From assembly GCA_031761405.1 (NCBI GenBank), contig JASEVX010000013.1, forward strand, positions 39,942,601-40,006,600: DNA of 64,000 bases, read 5' to 3'. This document shows positions 41,690-51,858 of this stretch, piece by piece; the first letter of the stretch is position 1, and each line of letters begins with the position of its first letter. The notes under the pieces are model-generated. The model saw only the letters and a list, made by a program, of their open reading frames with translations, did not search any database and had not been told where the DNA came from. This DNA comes from Serripes groenlandicus (Eukaryota > Mollusca > Bivalvia > Cardiida > Cardiidae). The position numbers and the translations under genes are program-made.

Positions 41690-41858
41690 CACCTCAGTAT
41701 TTAGTTACAAAAACATTAACCCTTTCCCACATACAACAAAGCTGCAGCAGATGACTTTGAAAACATGGTGACAAAAACCTGAAAAATCTCCATAAAAGAT
41801 AGCTTAATTGTTAAATTAAGTTCAAAACGTTGTGTCCAAAGGACATATTATTAACATA
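41690..41858 (-). mobile_element. MITE-1 copy acting as the empty site for DIRS-A
   Basis: CACCTCAGTATTTAGTTAC...AAACATTAACCC (41690-41720) equals the left flank of DIRS-A joined to its right flank at a single AT (41715-41716). The homology continues rightwards through ACATGGTGACAAAAACCTGA. Confidence 0.85.
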
Positions 41859-41944
41859 ATTGTGTACATGCATGCATGTATATGAGAAAATTCTGTCCAC
41901 TGGTGTAGATTCTGATTCGACGGGACAGATGTATAGGCTGATCT

Positions 41945-42080
41945 AAACTTACATCAGGGTTTGTGGAAAAGCAGCCAGTTGCTTAAAGGAAAGTCTGATG
42001 TTTGGAGTATTATGGTGTGTGAGACAGCCTGGAAACAAAGGCCCCAGTGATATGATTGAATAATTGTTGTAAACGGCGTT
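41945..42080 (+). mobile_element. SINE family A fragment
   Basis: GTGGAAAAGCAGCCAGTTGC to TGTTGTAAACGGCGTT; truncated by the following MITE. Confidence 0.6.
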
Positions 42081-42310
42081 AAAACTTTCCCTCATATGTA
42101 GACACTTTCTGACGTCTCTGCAGCAGATTGCTTTTTGAAAACATAGTGACAAAAGAAGAAATTGCTCAAAACAAGCAATTTCTCCTTTTGACACAATGTT
42201 TTCCACTTTTTGTCATAGGTTATCCATTCAATTATAGAGATTTTCTATTTTTTGACAAAAAATGTTCAAAGTCGTCTGCTGCAGAATTGTCGTATGAGGG
42301 AAAGGGTTAA
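42079..42310 (+). mobile_element. TTAA-MITE-1 full copy
   Basis: Starts at TTAAAACTTTCCCTCATATG, using the SINE GGCGTTAAA as its TTAA; stem TTGCTCAAAACAAGCAA. Confidence 0.8.
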
Positions 42311-42501
42311 TCAACCAAATTTACATAGTTCAGAAATGTAACCAACCTCTACCCCTTTTTCCATGCTCCGGCTTAGATAATAACAGATATTGATCATAAC
42401 TGATTTTTTACGGGGATCATTGAATAAACTGAACTGGGGGGGTCATTGTGAATACAATGTTTAACTATCTAGTCCCATACCATTGACTTTAGTTTTTATT
42501 T

Positions 42502-42710
42502 TACCCTTTCCCACATGCAACAAATCTGCAGCAGACAACTTTTGAAACATCCAGGCAAAAAAGTGCTTACTCTCTATAGATCAGAGTATTTTTTTTATCG
42601 AATAGAGTTGAAAACATTATAGTGGCAAAATTAAAAGACGAATTGCTGAATGTTTTCAAAAAAGTCTGATGCAGATGCATCGACATGTGTGCACAAGTGG
42701 GAAATGGTCA
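42502..42710 (-). mobile_element. TTAA-MITE-1 copy, stem lost
   Basis: TTACCCTTTCCCACATGCAA to CACAAGTGGGAAATGG; internal ATTAAAAGACGAATTGCTGA replaces the stem. Confidence 0.65.
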
Positions 42711-42975
42711 ATTTGATGCATCATCAGCAGCAGACATATTTTGAAAACATTTTGGCAAAATGATAAAATTATCATAAGTCTACTTTTGTATGCAGTTGCG
42801 GCTTCTTGTGAATTATTGTAAACCCTTTGCCGTATAAAACAAATCTGGTATTCTGTAAATAAAGACTCGGTTGCATGTGGGAATTGAACATTGATCCACT
42901 GGTCTCCTGCATGTGTCAATTCAGAGCATGTTTGAATGCCTGTCATTTAATCCTCTTAAATTCTGTGCCGAATAA

Positions 42976-43213
42976 TTAACCCTTTCCGACCTGCAGTTGC
43001 ATTTTGACGCATTAGCAGCAGACGACTTTTGAAAACATTGTGGCCAAAGGTGAAATTGCTCATGATGAGCAATTTCCCCTTTGGCCACAATGTTTTCAAC
43101 TTTATTTAACAATTAAGCTATCTTTTATGGAGAATTTATCGGGTTTTATTTATTATGTCACTATGTTTTCAAAGTCGTCTGCTGCAGATTTGCTGTATGT
43201 GGGAAAGGGTTAA
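42976..43213 (+). mobile_element. TTAA-MITE-1 full copy
   Basis: Stem with longer pairing: GTGGCCAAAGGTGAAATTGC against GCAATTTCCCCTTTGGCCAC, loop TCATGATGA also paired at its edge. Confidence 0.85.
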
Positions 43214-43382
43214 TAATGTCTGACATGCACCCATGCATTCTGATATATGCCAATGCATACAATTCATCAGTAAAAGTAAACATAAATATGCATTAAACAC
43301 TGAAGCCGGGGAGTGGTAAGGATTAATTTCCTCCGAAAAAGGTCAATTAATCTGCATGTGGAAATATGGCCTGTTGGTGGTT

Positions 43383-43740
43383 TTTGTGTCGCCTGCGTAG
43401 CATAGTAGGCACTTAGGGATTACTTTTTTTTTGTCCGGCGTCTGTCTGTCTGTCCGTCCGTCTGTCTGTCGTCACACATTTTCGTCACGTTTTCAAAAAA
43501 CTTTTTTTCTACTCAAAGGATTACATTGAAACTTCTGACAAATGTTTATATCAATGTGTGTGATGGGTTCACAAAAGGGGGATAATCCAAATATTTTTTA
43601 TATCAAAGTTATTGCCCCTTTTCTGTCAAAAATTAAAATAAACAATATTTTGAGTTTCCCATAGTAAATGTAGGATTTTAAAATTTTCCTGCTGAATATG
43701 CACTGTGGACCCCCTACTTCAACTGTATGTATACTCTATT
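43383..43740 (+). mobile_element. Possible rolling-circle-like element, 5' part
   Basis: TGTGTCGCCTGCGTAGCATA and GGCACTTAGGGATTAC, then GTCCGGCGTCTGTCTGTCTG, match the 5' part of the insertion at 19193. The 3' end was not located. Confidence 0.4.
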
Positions 43741-43826
43741 TTCAACAAGATAAGCCTCTGAGTGTTAAACAATGAAATGGTTGCTATATCATTCTGTAAA
43801 ACTGCAATTGAGAAAACCACTATCTC

Positions 43827-44247
43827 TTAACCCTTTCCCTCATATAAACGCTTTCGGACGCCTCTGCAGCAGATTGCTTTTTGAAAACATAGTGACAAAA
43901 GAAGAAATTGCACAAAACGTGCAATTTCTCCTTTTGCCACAATGTTTTCCACTTTTAGTCATAGGTTATCCATTCAATTATGGAGATTTTCTATGTTTTG
44001 ACAAAATACGTTCAAAGTCGTCTGCTGCAGAATTGTTGTATGAGGGAAAGGTTAAACCTTTTCAATAAATAAAGGCATTTTGATGCCATTCAAAATGCCT
44101 TTGCAACAAACTACTTTTTAAAACATTGCCTTCAACTTTTTTTTCAATAATTATACTTTCATTTAAAGAGACGTACTTTGATGGTTTTGCCTAGATGTTT
44201 ACAAATTTGTCTCCTGTAGATTTGTTGTATGTGGGAAAGGGCTTATG
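43827..44247 (+). mobile_element. Two TTAA-MITE-1 copies
   Basis: 43827-44055 is complete with stem TTGCAC/GTGCAA. 44052-44247 is a decayed copy with an alternative palindrome GGCATTTTGATGCCATTCAA/AATGCC at its left. Confidence 0.7.
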
Positions 44248-44420
44248 ATGATTTATTGACTTGACTGAAGCTGTTCATTTGAAAAGGTACAAGCCGACAC
44301 TAGTGAAAAGGGAAACAGTCTGTGTATGCTGTGGTCACTCTTATTAGAATCCTTCTCTAATTGAAATTCAAGAAGATACATACTATTAACAGAAACTTTT
44401 GTATGAGATATATAATTTGT

Positions 44421-44577
44421 TTTATTGGGGTTTTACGCCGCTTTCAACATTATTTCAGTTATATCACGATGACAGTTCACTTATTCATGATCCCTGGGTA
44501 AACGAACCAGTACTAGGCTAGAAAATGTGCCTTGCCCCAAGGGCACTCCACCATGACCGTAGTGCCGCGACTGGGGA
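44421..44577 (-). mobile_element. SINE family B, head truncated
   Basis: GGGGTTTTACGCCGCTTTCA to CATGACCGTAGTGCCGC, ending CGACTGGGGAT inside the B-box region. Confidence 0.65.
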
Positions 44578-44621
44578 TATATAAAAGATGTTGATCAGAC
44601 TGCATGAATGTGAAGTATTAT

Positions 44622-44838
44622 AGGCCATGATTTACCTTCTTTGCATACACTCGGATCTCGATTGTAAATTTATAAGTCATGCATGATTTACCTTTTTTGC
44701 ATACACTCAGATCTCAATTGTAAATTTATAAGTCATGATGTACCTTCTTTGCATGCACTCAGATCTCAATTGTAATTTCATAAGTTATGATGTACCTTCT
44801 TTGTATGCACTCAGATCTCAATTGTAATATTATAAGTC
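44622..44838 (+). repeat. Minisatellite, four units of 50-60 bp
   Basis: Units share TTTACCTTCTTTGCATACAC, TCAGATCTCAATTGTAA and TATAAGTCATG. Immediately downstream of a truncated SINE. Confidence 0.8.
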
Positions 44839-44930
44839 AGGACATGGGAAAAGTGACATTTAGTAATTAGGGACCAAAGATTCCCATGTATTCAACCGAA
44901 CATCTGTCACAATTGCTCCCCTTTAAGAAT

Positions 44931-45133
44931 TTAACCCTTTCCTATATATAACGAATCTGCAGCAGACGACTTTGAAAACATCTAGGCAAAAAACATGGAA
45001 ATCCCCATAAATGAAGATATAATGACTCAAAAAAGTTGAAAACATTGTGGCAATTTCTTCTTTTGTCACATTGTTTTCAAAAGTCGTCTGCTGCAAAGGC
45101 ATCAGAAAGTGTCTATATGTGGGAAAGGGTTAA
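44931..45133 (-). mobile_element. TTAA-MITE-1 copy with left stem arm deleted
   Basis: Both TTAA ends intact; CATTGTGGCAATTTCTTC joins across the missing arm. Confidence 0.8.
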
Positions 45134-45148
45134 GCATAGGTAAATTCA

Positions 45149-45750
45149 TTAACCCTTTGCCACTAGTAGTTGCATTTTGACACATCTGCAGCAAAATTTA
45201 GCTTTTAAATACATTGCAATGTTTTCAAAAGACGTCTGCTGCAGATTTGTTGTATGTTGGAAACGGTTATAAGTTATGGGTTTGATAACAGTGAGGAAAA
45301 GGAGAATTTCTTGTGAACAATTTCTTCTTTTCCAACAATGTTTTCAAAAGTCATCTGCTGCAAATGGTTAATTAAGTAATCCCTATCAGTGAAAATGAAA
45401 GCAGGCAAATATTGCATCAATAAAATCTATAAAGTAAATAAGACTTACTTGCATGCATAGCTTGGCTGATGATATTATTATGAATTGAACGACAACAAAA
45501 AAATAACATCCTCGCAATAACCCTTTCGCTTAAAGTAACAAATCTTTCAAGGACATCTTTAATAACATCTTGGTAAAAGTATCGAAAAAAACCTTTAAAA
45601 ATGTCAGAATACTTATTGATAAGAGCTGAAAACATTGTGGAAAAAAGGAGAAAATTGCTCATTATGAGCAATTTCTCCTTTTGCCACAATGGTTTCAAGA
45701 TTCATCTGCAAAAATTATTTGTAAATTCGTCTGCTTGTGGGAAAGGGTAA
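45149..45750. mobile_element. Three MITE-1 derivatives
   Basis: 45149-45268 (+) has the stem deleted. 45290-45376 is a core and right end. 45519-45750 (-) has stem TTGCTCATTATGAGCAA and eroded ends. Confidence 0.6.
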
Positions 45751-45872
45751 AGTCGGTACAGATTAGATCTGTAAACTAAAACCCAACATCCTGTGACTGT
45801 CCCTGCTTATTCTTGTCAATTAATCCTTTACTCCGGGATTTTCCTTGAAAACTGGAAATTTATCTTCATTGG

Positions 45873-46063
45873 AGTCGTTTTAATGACGCTCTCAACAGTT
45901 TTTCACTTACATCAAACATGAGAACACTTATTCATGATCGGTCGTTGACAAAATAGTGCTAGGCTAAGAAATGTGCCTTGCTCAAGGGCACTCTACCGTG
46001 GCCGTGGAAAACTGCAATCAAACTGGGATCATCCACTCTAATAACGCAGCTACTGCAGATTCC
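45873..46063 (-). mobile_element. SINE family B, diverged
   Basis: GACGCTCTCAACAGTTTTTC, ACACTTATTCATGATCGG, TGTGCCTTGCTCAAGGGCAC; head region decayed. Confidence 0.55.
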
Positions 46064-46208
46064 TTTAAACCTCAGAATGGTTAAAAATTCTGTCCATTCT
46101 AAAGTCCTTGAAAATTTAAAGAACTTGGAAGATATATCCTAATATGCTCAGATTTATTTTTCTAACGTATTAACCGGTTTTGTAAAGCCTGTGCCATCTG
46201 AGTATAGA

Positions 46209-46338
46209 TTCGCCTTGGTGGTGTATTGGTAGAACATCAGCCTCAGGTACAGGAGGTCATGGGTTCGATCCCCAGGCTAGGTTATACCACAGACTTAATA
46301 AATATGGCAGTAATGCCTGCCCTCCATGGTGCTCAAGG
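46209..46338 (+). mobile_element. SINE family C, 5' tRNA-like head
   Basis: GCCTTGGTGGTGTATTGGTA (A box) and GGTCATGGGTTCGATCCCC (B box), followed by the SINE body TGGCAGTAATGCCTGCCCTC. It is truncated by a MITE-1 copy. The anticodon arm does not pair well and the body follows directly, so it is a SINE head rather than a tRNA gene. Confidence 0.65.
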
Positions 46339-47012
46339 TTAACCCTTTACCTCATATAGATGCTTTCTGACGCCTCTGCAGCAGACGGCTTTTTGAAAAC
46401 ATAGTGACAAAAGAAGAAATTGCACAAAACGTGCAATTTCTCCATTTGCCACAATGTTTTCCACTTTTTGTCATAGGTTATCCATTCAATTATGGAGATT
46501 TTCTATGTTTTGACAAAATACGTTCAAAGTCGTCTGCTGCAGAATTGTCGTATGAGGGAAAGGGTTAAAGGGAAAGGGTTAGCAGATAAACTTCAGATAA
46601 ACCTTAAAGAGAACTGGAGTAGGAAGAGTAAATATCTCTCCCATTTCCCTCATACGACATTTCTGCAGCAGACGACTTTGAACATATTTCGTCAAAAAAT
46701 AGAAAATCTCTATAATTGAATGGATAAACACTATGACTAAAAGTGGAAAACATTGTGGCAAAAGGAGAAATTACTCGTTTTGAGCAATTTCTTATTTTGT
46801 CACTATGTTTTCAAAAAGCCGTATGCTGCACAGGTGTCAGAAAGCATCTATATGAGGGAAACAGTTGTAGGTATAATTATTGAAAGAAGTTGAAAACATT
46901 GTGGCAAAAGGTGAAATTGCTCGTATTTAGCAATTTCTCCCTTTGTCACAATATTTTTAAAAGTTGTCTGCTGCAGATGCGTCAGTATGTGTCTACAAGT
47001 GCTAAAGGGTTA
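46339..47012. mobile_element. Three TTAA-MITE-1 copies
   Basis: 46339-46568 (+) is complete with TTGCAC/GTGCAA. 46640-46866 (-) is complete apart from its end. 46868-47012 (-) is a core and right half. Confidence 0.7.
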
Positions 47013-47179
47013 AGAACATGCAAAACACTCCTCATCTATAGAGCTCTGTTTCCTTAATTTAAATTGAAATACTGTGCAAGGCTTCAATATATTTCATAGA
47101 TATGTATATCAGCTTCAACAGCAGATCCTGCTGTAGGACAATTCGTTCACTAAGACCAAGATCGGGTTTACATGATTTG

Positions 47180-47720
47180 TTGGTTGTTGTTGTTTCATGT
47201 TGCTTTCAACAGCCCGGCTGTATCTTTTCCGGGGAGACTTACCAAATTCCATGGAAAATCCCCGGAGTATTCAGACAACTTTCCAGGGATAATCTGACAC
47301 TTTCCATGGAAATTCCAGGACATTTATGTGGAAAACCCAGAAATTCCATGGACAACCCGAAAAAGTTTCATGGAAACCCCGGAAAAGTTTCGTGGACACC
47401 CCGGAACGGTTCCATGGACATGCTGGAATGGTTCCGGGACCCCGGAGTATTTGGACACATTTCCAGCATTTCCGCATTTTAACATTAAATTCCTTGGTTT
47501 TTTCCATGGTTTTTCCATGGTTTACGTGTATTTTCCGTGTATTTTCTGTTATGAGTCCCCGGAAAAGCTACAGCCGGGAATGTTTCAGTTATATCAGGGT
47601 GTTTCCTCGGTTATTACGTACCTTAGTACTATTGGTCAGCTGATCCTTGCACTAGCGAGTCAGTCCGAATGCTAACCCGACTATCCTGAGGGCCAATGAG
47701 GGAAGACCATTACTACCATT
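47180..47720 (-). mobile_element. SINE family C split by a foldback element
   Basis: TTCATGTTGCTTTCAACA continues after the insertion as ATGTTTCAGTTATATCAGGG, GGTTATTACGTACCTTAGTA and GTCCGAATGCTAACCCGACT. Confidence 0.65.
47213..47578. mobile_element. Foldback element with 22/23 bp inverted ends
   Basis: CCCGGCTGTATCTTTTCCGG at the left, with CCGGAAAAGCTACAGCCGGG at the right. The interior is a dense set of imperfect TTCCATGGAAA and CCCCGGAA repeats, which open several artefactual overlapping frames on both strands (47102-47675). Family unknown. Confidence 0.7.
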
Positions 47721-47721
47721 T

Positions 47722-49337
47722 CGAGGGCTTGGCGTGAAACGGTTGTAACTAAAATTGATATTCTTTTACCAAGTCTTTTATAAGCGTTAAATCATTTTCT
47801 TTGGTAAACAATGTAAATTTAGGTGCCGTTGCTTGTTTTGAGCAATGGCACCTAAATTTTCATTGTTTACAAAGGGGTCAAAATTGCCCCTAAACCAGCG
47901 TTTTCAAAATAGGTTTTTAGATCACCTGAGCCAAAGGCTCAAGGTGAGCTATTCTGAGCACTTTTTGTCCGTCGTCCGTCGTCTGTCGTCCGTCCGGCGT
48001 TAACTTTTAGCTTTAAACATCATCTCCTCCCAAACTCCAAAGACAATTTCCGTGAAACATCACAGGACTGTTCCTCTGGTTGGCCTCTTTCAAAGTTGTT
48101 CAAAGATTTAAATTCCATTGAGAACTTTGGTTGCTGCGGCATCAGAAAGGGGGCAAAATGTCCAAACTTTAAAAATCTTCTCCTCCGAATCTGCCTGTCA
48201 GATTCAAATATAATTTGGTAGAAATGTTCATTGGGTGACCCTTTATAAAAATTGTTCAAGCCATACTGATTGGTCGAAAAACATGGCAGTCAGGCGGCAT
48301 CAAAAAAGGGGCAAAATGACAAAATTTGAAAATTCCATTTTTATGCAAATGCTTGTCTGATTTTAAGAAAATATAATACGAATCTTACTGTAATGATCCT
48401 CTATTTAATTTGTTTAAGCCGTTTTGATTGGTTACACAATCAAAGCAACCAGGCTTCATCACAAAAGGGGTGAATTGAACTTTTAGCTACAAATGACAAC
48501 CATCTCCTACCATTCCAATAGGTCAATTACCACAAAACATCACAGGAATGTTCCTTTGGTGGTCCTCTTTCAAAATTGTTCAAAGATTAAAATTCCAATG
48601 AGAACTTTGGTTGCTGCGGCATCAGAAAGGGGACAAAATGTCCAAACTTTAAAAATCTTCTCCTCCGAATCTGCCTGTCAGATTCAAATATAATTTGGTA
48701 GAAATGTTCCTTCTATAAAAATTGTTCAAGCCATACTGATTGGTCGAAAAACATGGCAGTCAGGCGGCATCAGAAAAGGGGCAAAATGACAACCAACTCC
48801 TACCATTCCAATAGACCAATTTCCACAAAACATCTCAAGAATGTTCCTTTGGTGGTCCTCTTTCAAAATTGTTCAAAGATTTAAATTCCATTGAGAACTT
48901 TGGTTGCTGCGGCATCAGAAAGTGAGAAAAATACCCAAATTTTAAAATCCTTTTCCTCCATAATCTACTTGAGCGATTGCAAGATAATTTGGTAGAAATG
49001 TTTCTTAAGTGACCCTCTAAATAAACTGTTGAAGCCATATTGATTTCGTTGAAAAACAGGGCAGCAAGGCGGCATCAGGAAAGGTGCAAAATGACAGAAA
49101 CTTTATAATTCCATTCTTATTAAAGTTCTTGTTAGATTTCAAGATATAAATGGCCTTTACTGATAAGCTGTTTCTTGAGAAGTGTCCACTCCTTTCAGTT
49201 TCATTTGCACTCCCTGATAAAATTTTCCAGATATTTGCAGTTAAATATTTGCTACTAATTTACTATCAATTAGGTGATCAATTTAGGGCCATCTTGGCCC
49301 TCTTGTTTAGTTACAACTGTTTCACGCCAAGCCCTCG
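47722..49337. mobile_element. Palindromic element PAL-1, copy A, split by HINE-1
   Basis: Ends CGAGGGCTTGGCGTGAAAC and its inverse (28 of 29 positions), flanked by ATTT on both sides (47718-47721, 49338-49341), so a 4 bp target duplication. The centre is a palindrome AGGTGCCGTTGCTTGTTTTG...AATGGCACCT. Without the inserted HINE-1 it would be about 236 bp, like copy B. Confidence 0.75.
47929..49308 (+). mobile_element. Helentron-like element HINE-1, copy 2
   Basis: Same termini as 13126-14193 (AGATCACCTGAGCCAAAGGC; hairpin GGGCCATCTTGGCCC then TCTTGTTT) with an extra internal block: TTTGGTTGCTGCGGCATCAG occurs three times (about 48123, 48606, 48899). Copy B of PAL-1 gives the empty site, AGGTTTTAAGTTAC. 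Confidence 0.65.
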
Positions 49338-49339
49338 AT

Positions 49340-49690
49340 TTTCCCTAAATGCAGATGAGTTTTGACACATCTGCAGCAACATTTGCCAAAGGGCGAAATT
49401 GATCATAGCATTTTCCATATTTCTACCAAGATGTTTTTCTAAGTTGTCTGCTGCAGGTTTTTATCGTATGTGGGAAATGGTTAAGCCTTTCCAACATGCA
49501 ACAAATATGCAGCAGACGACAGTGAAACATCTTGACAAGATTGGAATCTTTTTATAAAATAAAGTTGAAAACATTGTGGCAAAATGAGGAAATGCTCATT
49601 ATGAGCAACTTCTCCTTTTGCCACTATGTTTCAAAGGCTGTCTGCTACAGAGGCGTCAGAAAGCGTCTGCAAATGTGGGGAAGGGTCAAT
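49340..49690. mobile_element. Two TTAA-MITE-1 copies
   Basis: 49340-49484 (+) has lost the stem; 49481-49690 (-) keeps GCTCATTATGAGCAACTTCT and ends GTGGGGAAGGGTCAA. Confidence 0.6.
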
Positions 49691-50283
49691 AAAGCAGACC
49701 ATCCCTTATCATATTTTATCATGCAATGAGCAGATTACGTGACGTGACGTATAACACTGGTATGATAAACCTTTTGTTTACACGTCTACTGGTATGATAA
49801 ACTTTTATCTTTATCAGTCTACTTATTTTTAGAAATAACGTTATCGCTGGAACTACTTTTCTGAAATATAAATCAGCCGTTCCTCTGAAAACCAACTGTT
49901 TTGACTGCGAAAAGTATCGACTTAGATCACCCTAAGCATGCCACGCAGGCTAAACTGGACAGACACGTTTCGACTCCTGTGAATTTTCTGTTTCAGTCGG
50001 AACTCATAAGCTTCCGTATGACGTAATTTATGAATGGTCTTTTGTTATTGTGAATGCTATTTCTTAAAACTAGTGAGAATGAGTGTAGATTTACCTGAAA
50101 ACAGAATTTTACATGCAAGATAAATAGAATATTACGTCCCTGACTTTCGACATAAACTTTATCAGACTCGGCTGTGAGAAAGGATAATTGTCTCGCCAAA
50201 GGCTCGCCAATTATCAATTCTCCCAACCTTGTCAGATTAAGTTCATATCTAACGTCGGGGACATAATATTCTCTATGTATCAA
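49691..50283. other. Spacer with a dispersed repeat
   Basis: 49900-49998 (GCGAAAAGTATCGACTTAGA, CCCTAAGCATGCCACGCAGG, GAATTTTCTGTTTCAG) is homologous to the complement of about 63520-63628. The rest has no recognised feature. Confidence 0.45.
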
Positions 50284-50302
50284 TTAATACTTTCCCTCAT
50301 AT

Positions 50303-50548
50303 CGACAGCTTGGCGTGAAACGGTTGTAACTAAAATTGTTAATTTTTTACCAAGGTTAATCACCTCGCCATTAAGTCTTTATAAATGTTAAATCATTTTT
50401 CTTGGTAAACAATGGAAATTTAGGTGCCATTGCTCGTTCTGAGCAATGGCACCTAAATTTGCATTGTTTACAAAAGGGTCGAAATTGCCCCTAAACCAGG
50501 GTTTTCAAAATAGGTTTTAAGTTACAACTGTTTCACGCCAAGCCCTCG
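50303..50548. mobile_element. Palindromic element PAL-1, copy B, intact
   Basis: 246 bp; left end CGACAGCTTGGCGTGAAACG, right end TTTCACGCCAAGCCCTCG; ATAT on both sides (50299-50302, 50549-50552). The centre AGGTGCCATTGCTCGTTCTG...GCAATGGCACCT is a stem-loop. It also has a direct-flank pair CTTGGTAAACAATG/CATTGTTTAC. Confidence 0.8.
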
Positions 50549-50700
50549 ATATAGACGCTTTCTGACGCCTCTGCAGCAGGCGGCTTTTTGAAAACAGAGT
50601 GACAAAAGAAGAAATTGCTCAAAACAAGCACTTTTAGTCATAGGTTTTTATCCATAAAATGAAGTTTTTCAAAGTAAAACATATTTTTATTAGAAAATAC

Positions 50701-50849
50701 TTACCAGTCATTTAATACCTGATATATAATCTCTACACCCTTAATTCATCCAGAAAAAGAACTCGCCTTGCGTATTCCTCACGTATATGTGATATACACG
50801 GTTGCCCGTAAGAGCGGGAAAGCACGTGATATCTTGCCACTTTTATTTC
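50701..50849 (+). repeat. DIRS-B left inverted terminal repeat
   Basis: 149 bp, matching the complement of 56081-56229 at 147 positions by eye. Contains the hairpin GTATAT-GTG-ATATAC (50783-50797), equivalent in position to GTGTGT-GAT-ACACAC of DIRS-A. Confidence 0.9.
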
Positions 50850-50870
50850 AACATTAAGTCGGGACTCTAT

Positions 50871-50966
50871 AAATGACTGGTAAGTATTTTCTAATAAAAA
50901 TATGTTTTACTTTGAAAAACTTCATTTTTATGTCAAAAATACATTACCAGTCATTTAATACCTGAT
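50871..50966 (+). repeat. DIRS-B internal complementary region
   Basis: 50871-50923 is the exact reverse complement of 50661-50713. 50924-50966 matches the complement of 56207-56249 except at one base (56210). The B-specific C at 50670 is matched by G at 50914, where DIRS-A has T and A. Confidence 0.92.
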
Positions 50967-51560
50967 GACTTTGTAGCATCGGACGGGAGGTTCGGCCAAT
51001 ACTTACTGTTGTTCCAGGTAGCAGCACCTTGTAGTGTATTATTTTCTAATTTATTTACAAAGTACTATCAACCCAACAGTATAAGGTAAGAGCAGGGATT
51101 GATAATTTCAATCAGTGTTCACTTCATTGATATGTTGGGAGTAATTAGCGGACAACTCGCTGAGACGCAACCAAAGGGCCCAGAGAGTACAAGTTCTGTC
51201 TGACCAGACATAGAACGCAAGTAGAAAGATGAATAACTTGACTGAGTTTTCCGAACTGCCGCGCGAAGAATTCTTCAAGGGAATTATTGTTCGAAAAAGC
51301 CCAACTTGCCGAAAGAGCTCTAACTTCATGCGGGCGTATCCGCAGAAAAGAAAGATCTCGACTAGGTAAATCTTTGTACACTAATTTAATTGTAATGGAT
51401 ATCCAGCGAGAAAAGAAGCTGCTGATATATCTTACGACCTATAAGGGGGAGAAATAACCTCTTTCTCCGACCCCTATTCCCCTCAACTCTCTTAAGATAA
51501 TATCTAAGAGCTCTGACAGGACAAGGGATCTGTCGGAATCCGAAGGACCACAGCTCGCAG
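50944..51560 (-). pseudogene. DIRS-B tyrosine recombinase, catalytic part
   Basis: Minus-strand translation gives CPVRALRYYLKRVEG (about 51520), then after a frameshift SRWISITIKLVYKDL and RPHEVRALSASWAFSNNNSL (51300-51340), then LYSLGPLVASQRVV before a stop near 51145. HEVR is the HxxR catalytic motif of tyrosine recombinases; the PHEVRALSASWA context is typical of DIRS recombinases. The Tyr nucleophile is not evident in this frame (LSTCVLCL stands where a FYLRD-type segment is usual). A separate short frame ends PMLQSHQVLNDW inside the complementary region. At least one frameshift separates the conserved pieces. Confidence 0.7.
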
Positions 51561-51858
51561 ATTGACTAGGAACTGAATCGGATCAGGAAGGCCCGACGGT
51601 AACTGGTTCTTAGCCAGAAACCCTGGTTGACACAGTAGTGTAAAGGGGCCATCATATTCATTGAATCTGACATTTCCGGTTTCTACAGACAGAGCGTGTA
51701 ATTTGCTCCTTCGAAGAGCTGTAGCGAAAGCTAATAAAAAAAAAACGGTTTTATAAGCAAAGACGTCGATTCAAGAGGTTCATATGGAGCTCTTGTAAGC
51801 GACCAGAGAACGCAAGACAAAACCTATTTTTGGAGTTAAACTCCTACAATTGGTTTTT

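Noticed and set aside
46209..46280. A functional tRNA gene
   Set aside because: A and B boxes are present but the anticodon arm pairs poorly and SINE family C sequence follows directly.
47102..47675. Proline-rich proteins of up to 126 codons on both strands
   Set aside because: Overlapping frames on both strands come from the CCATGG/CCCCGG repeat interior of the foldback element; no frame is favoured.
51108..51329. The frame MKLELFRQVGLFRTI... as a protein
   Set aside because: It is the out-of-phase reading of the recombinase; the phase giving PHEVRALSASWA is the conserved one.
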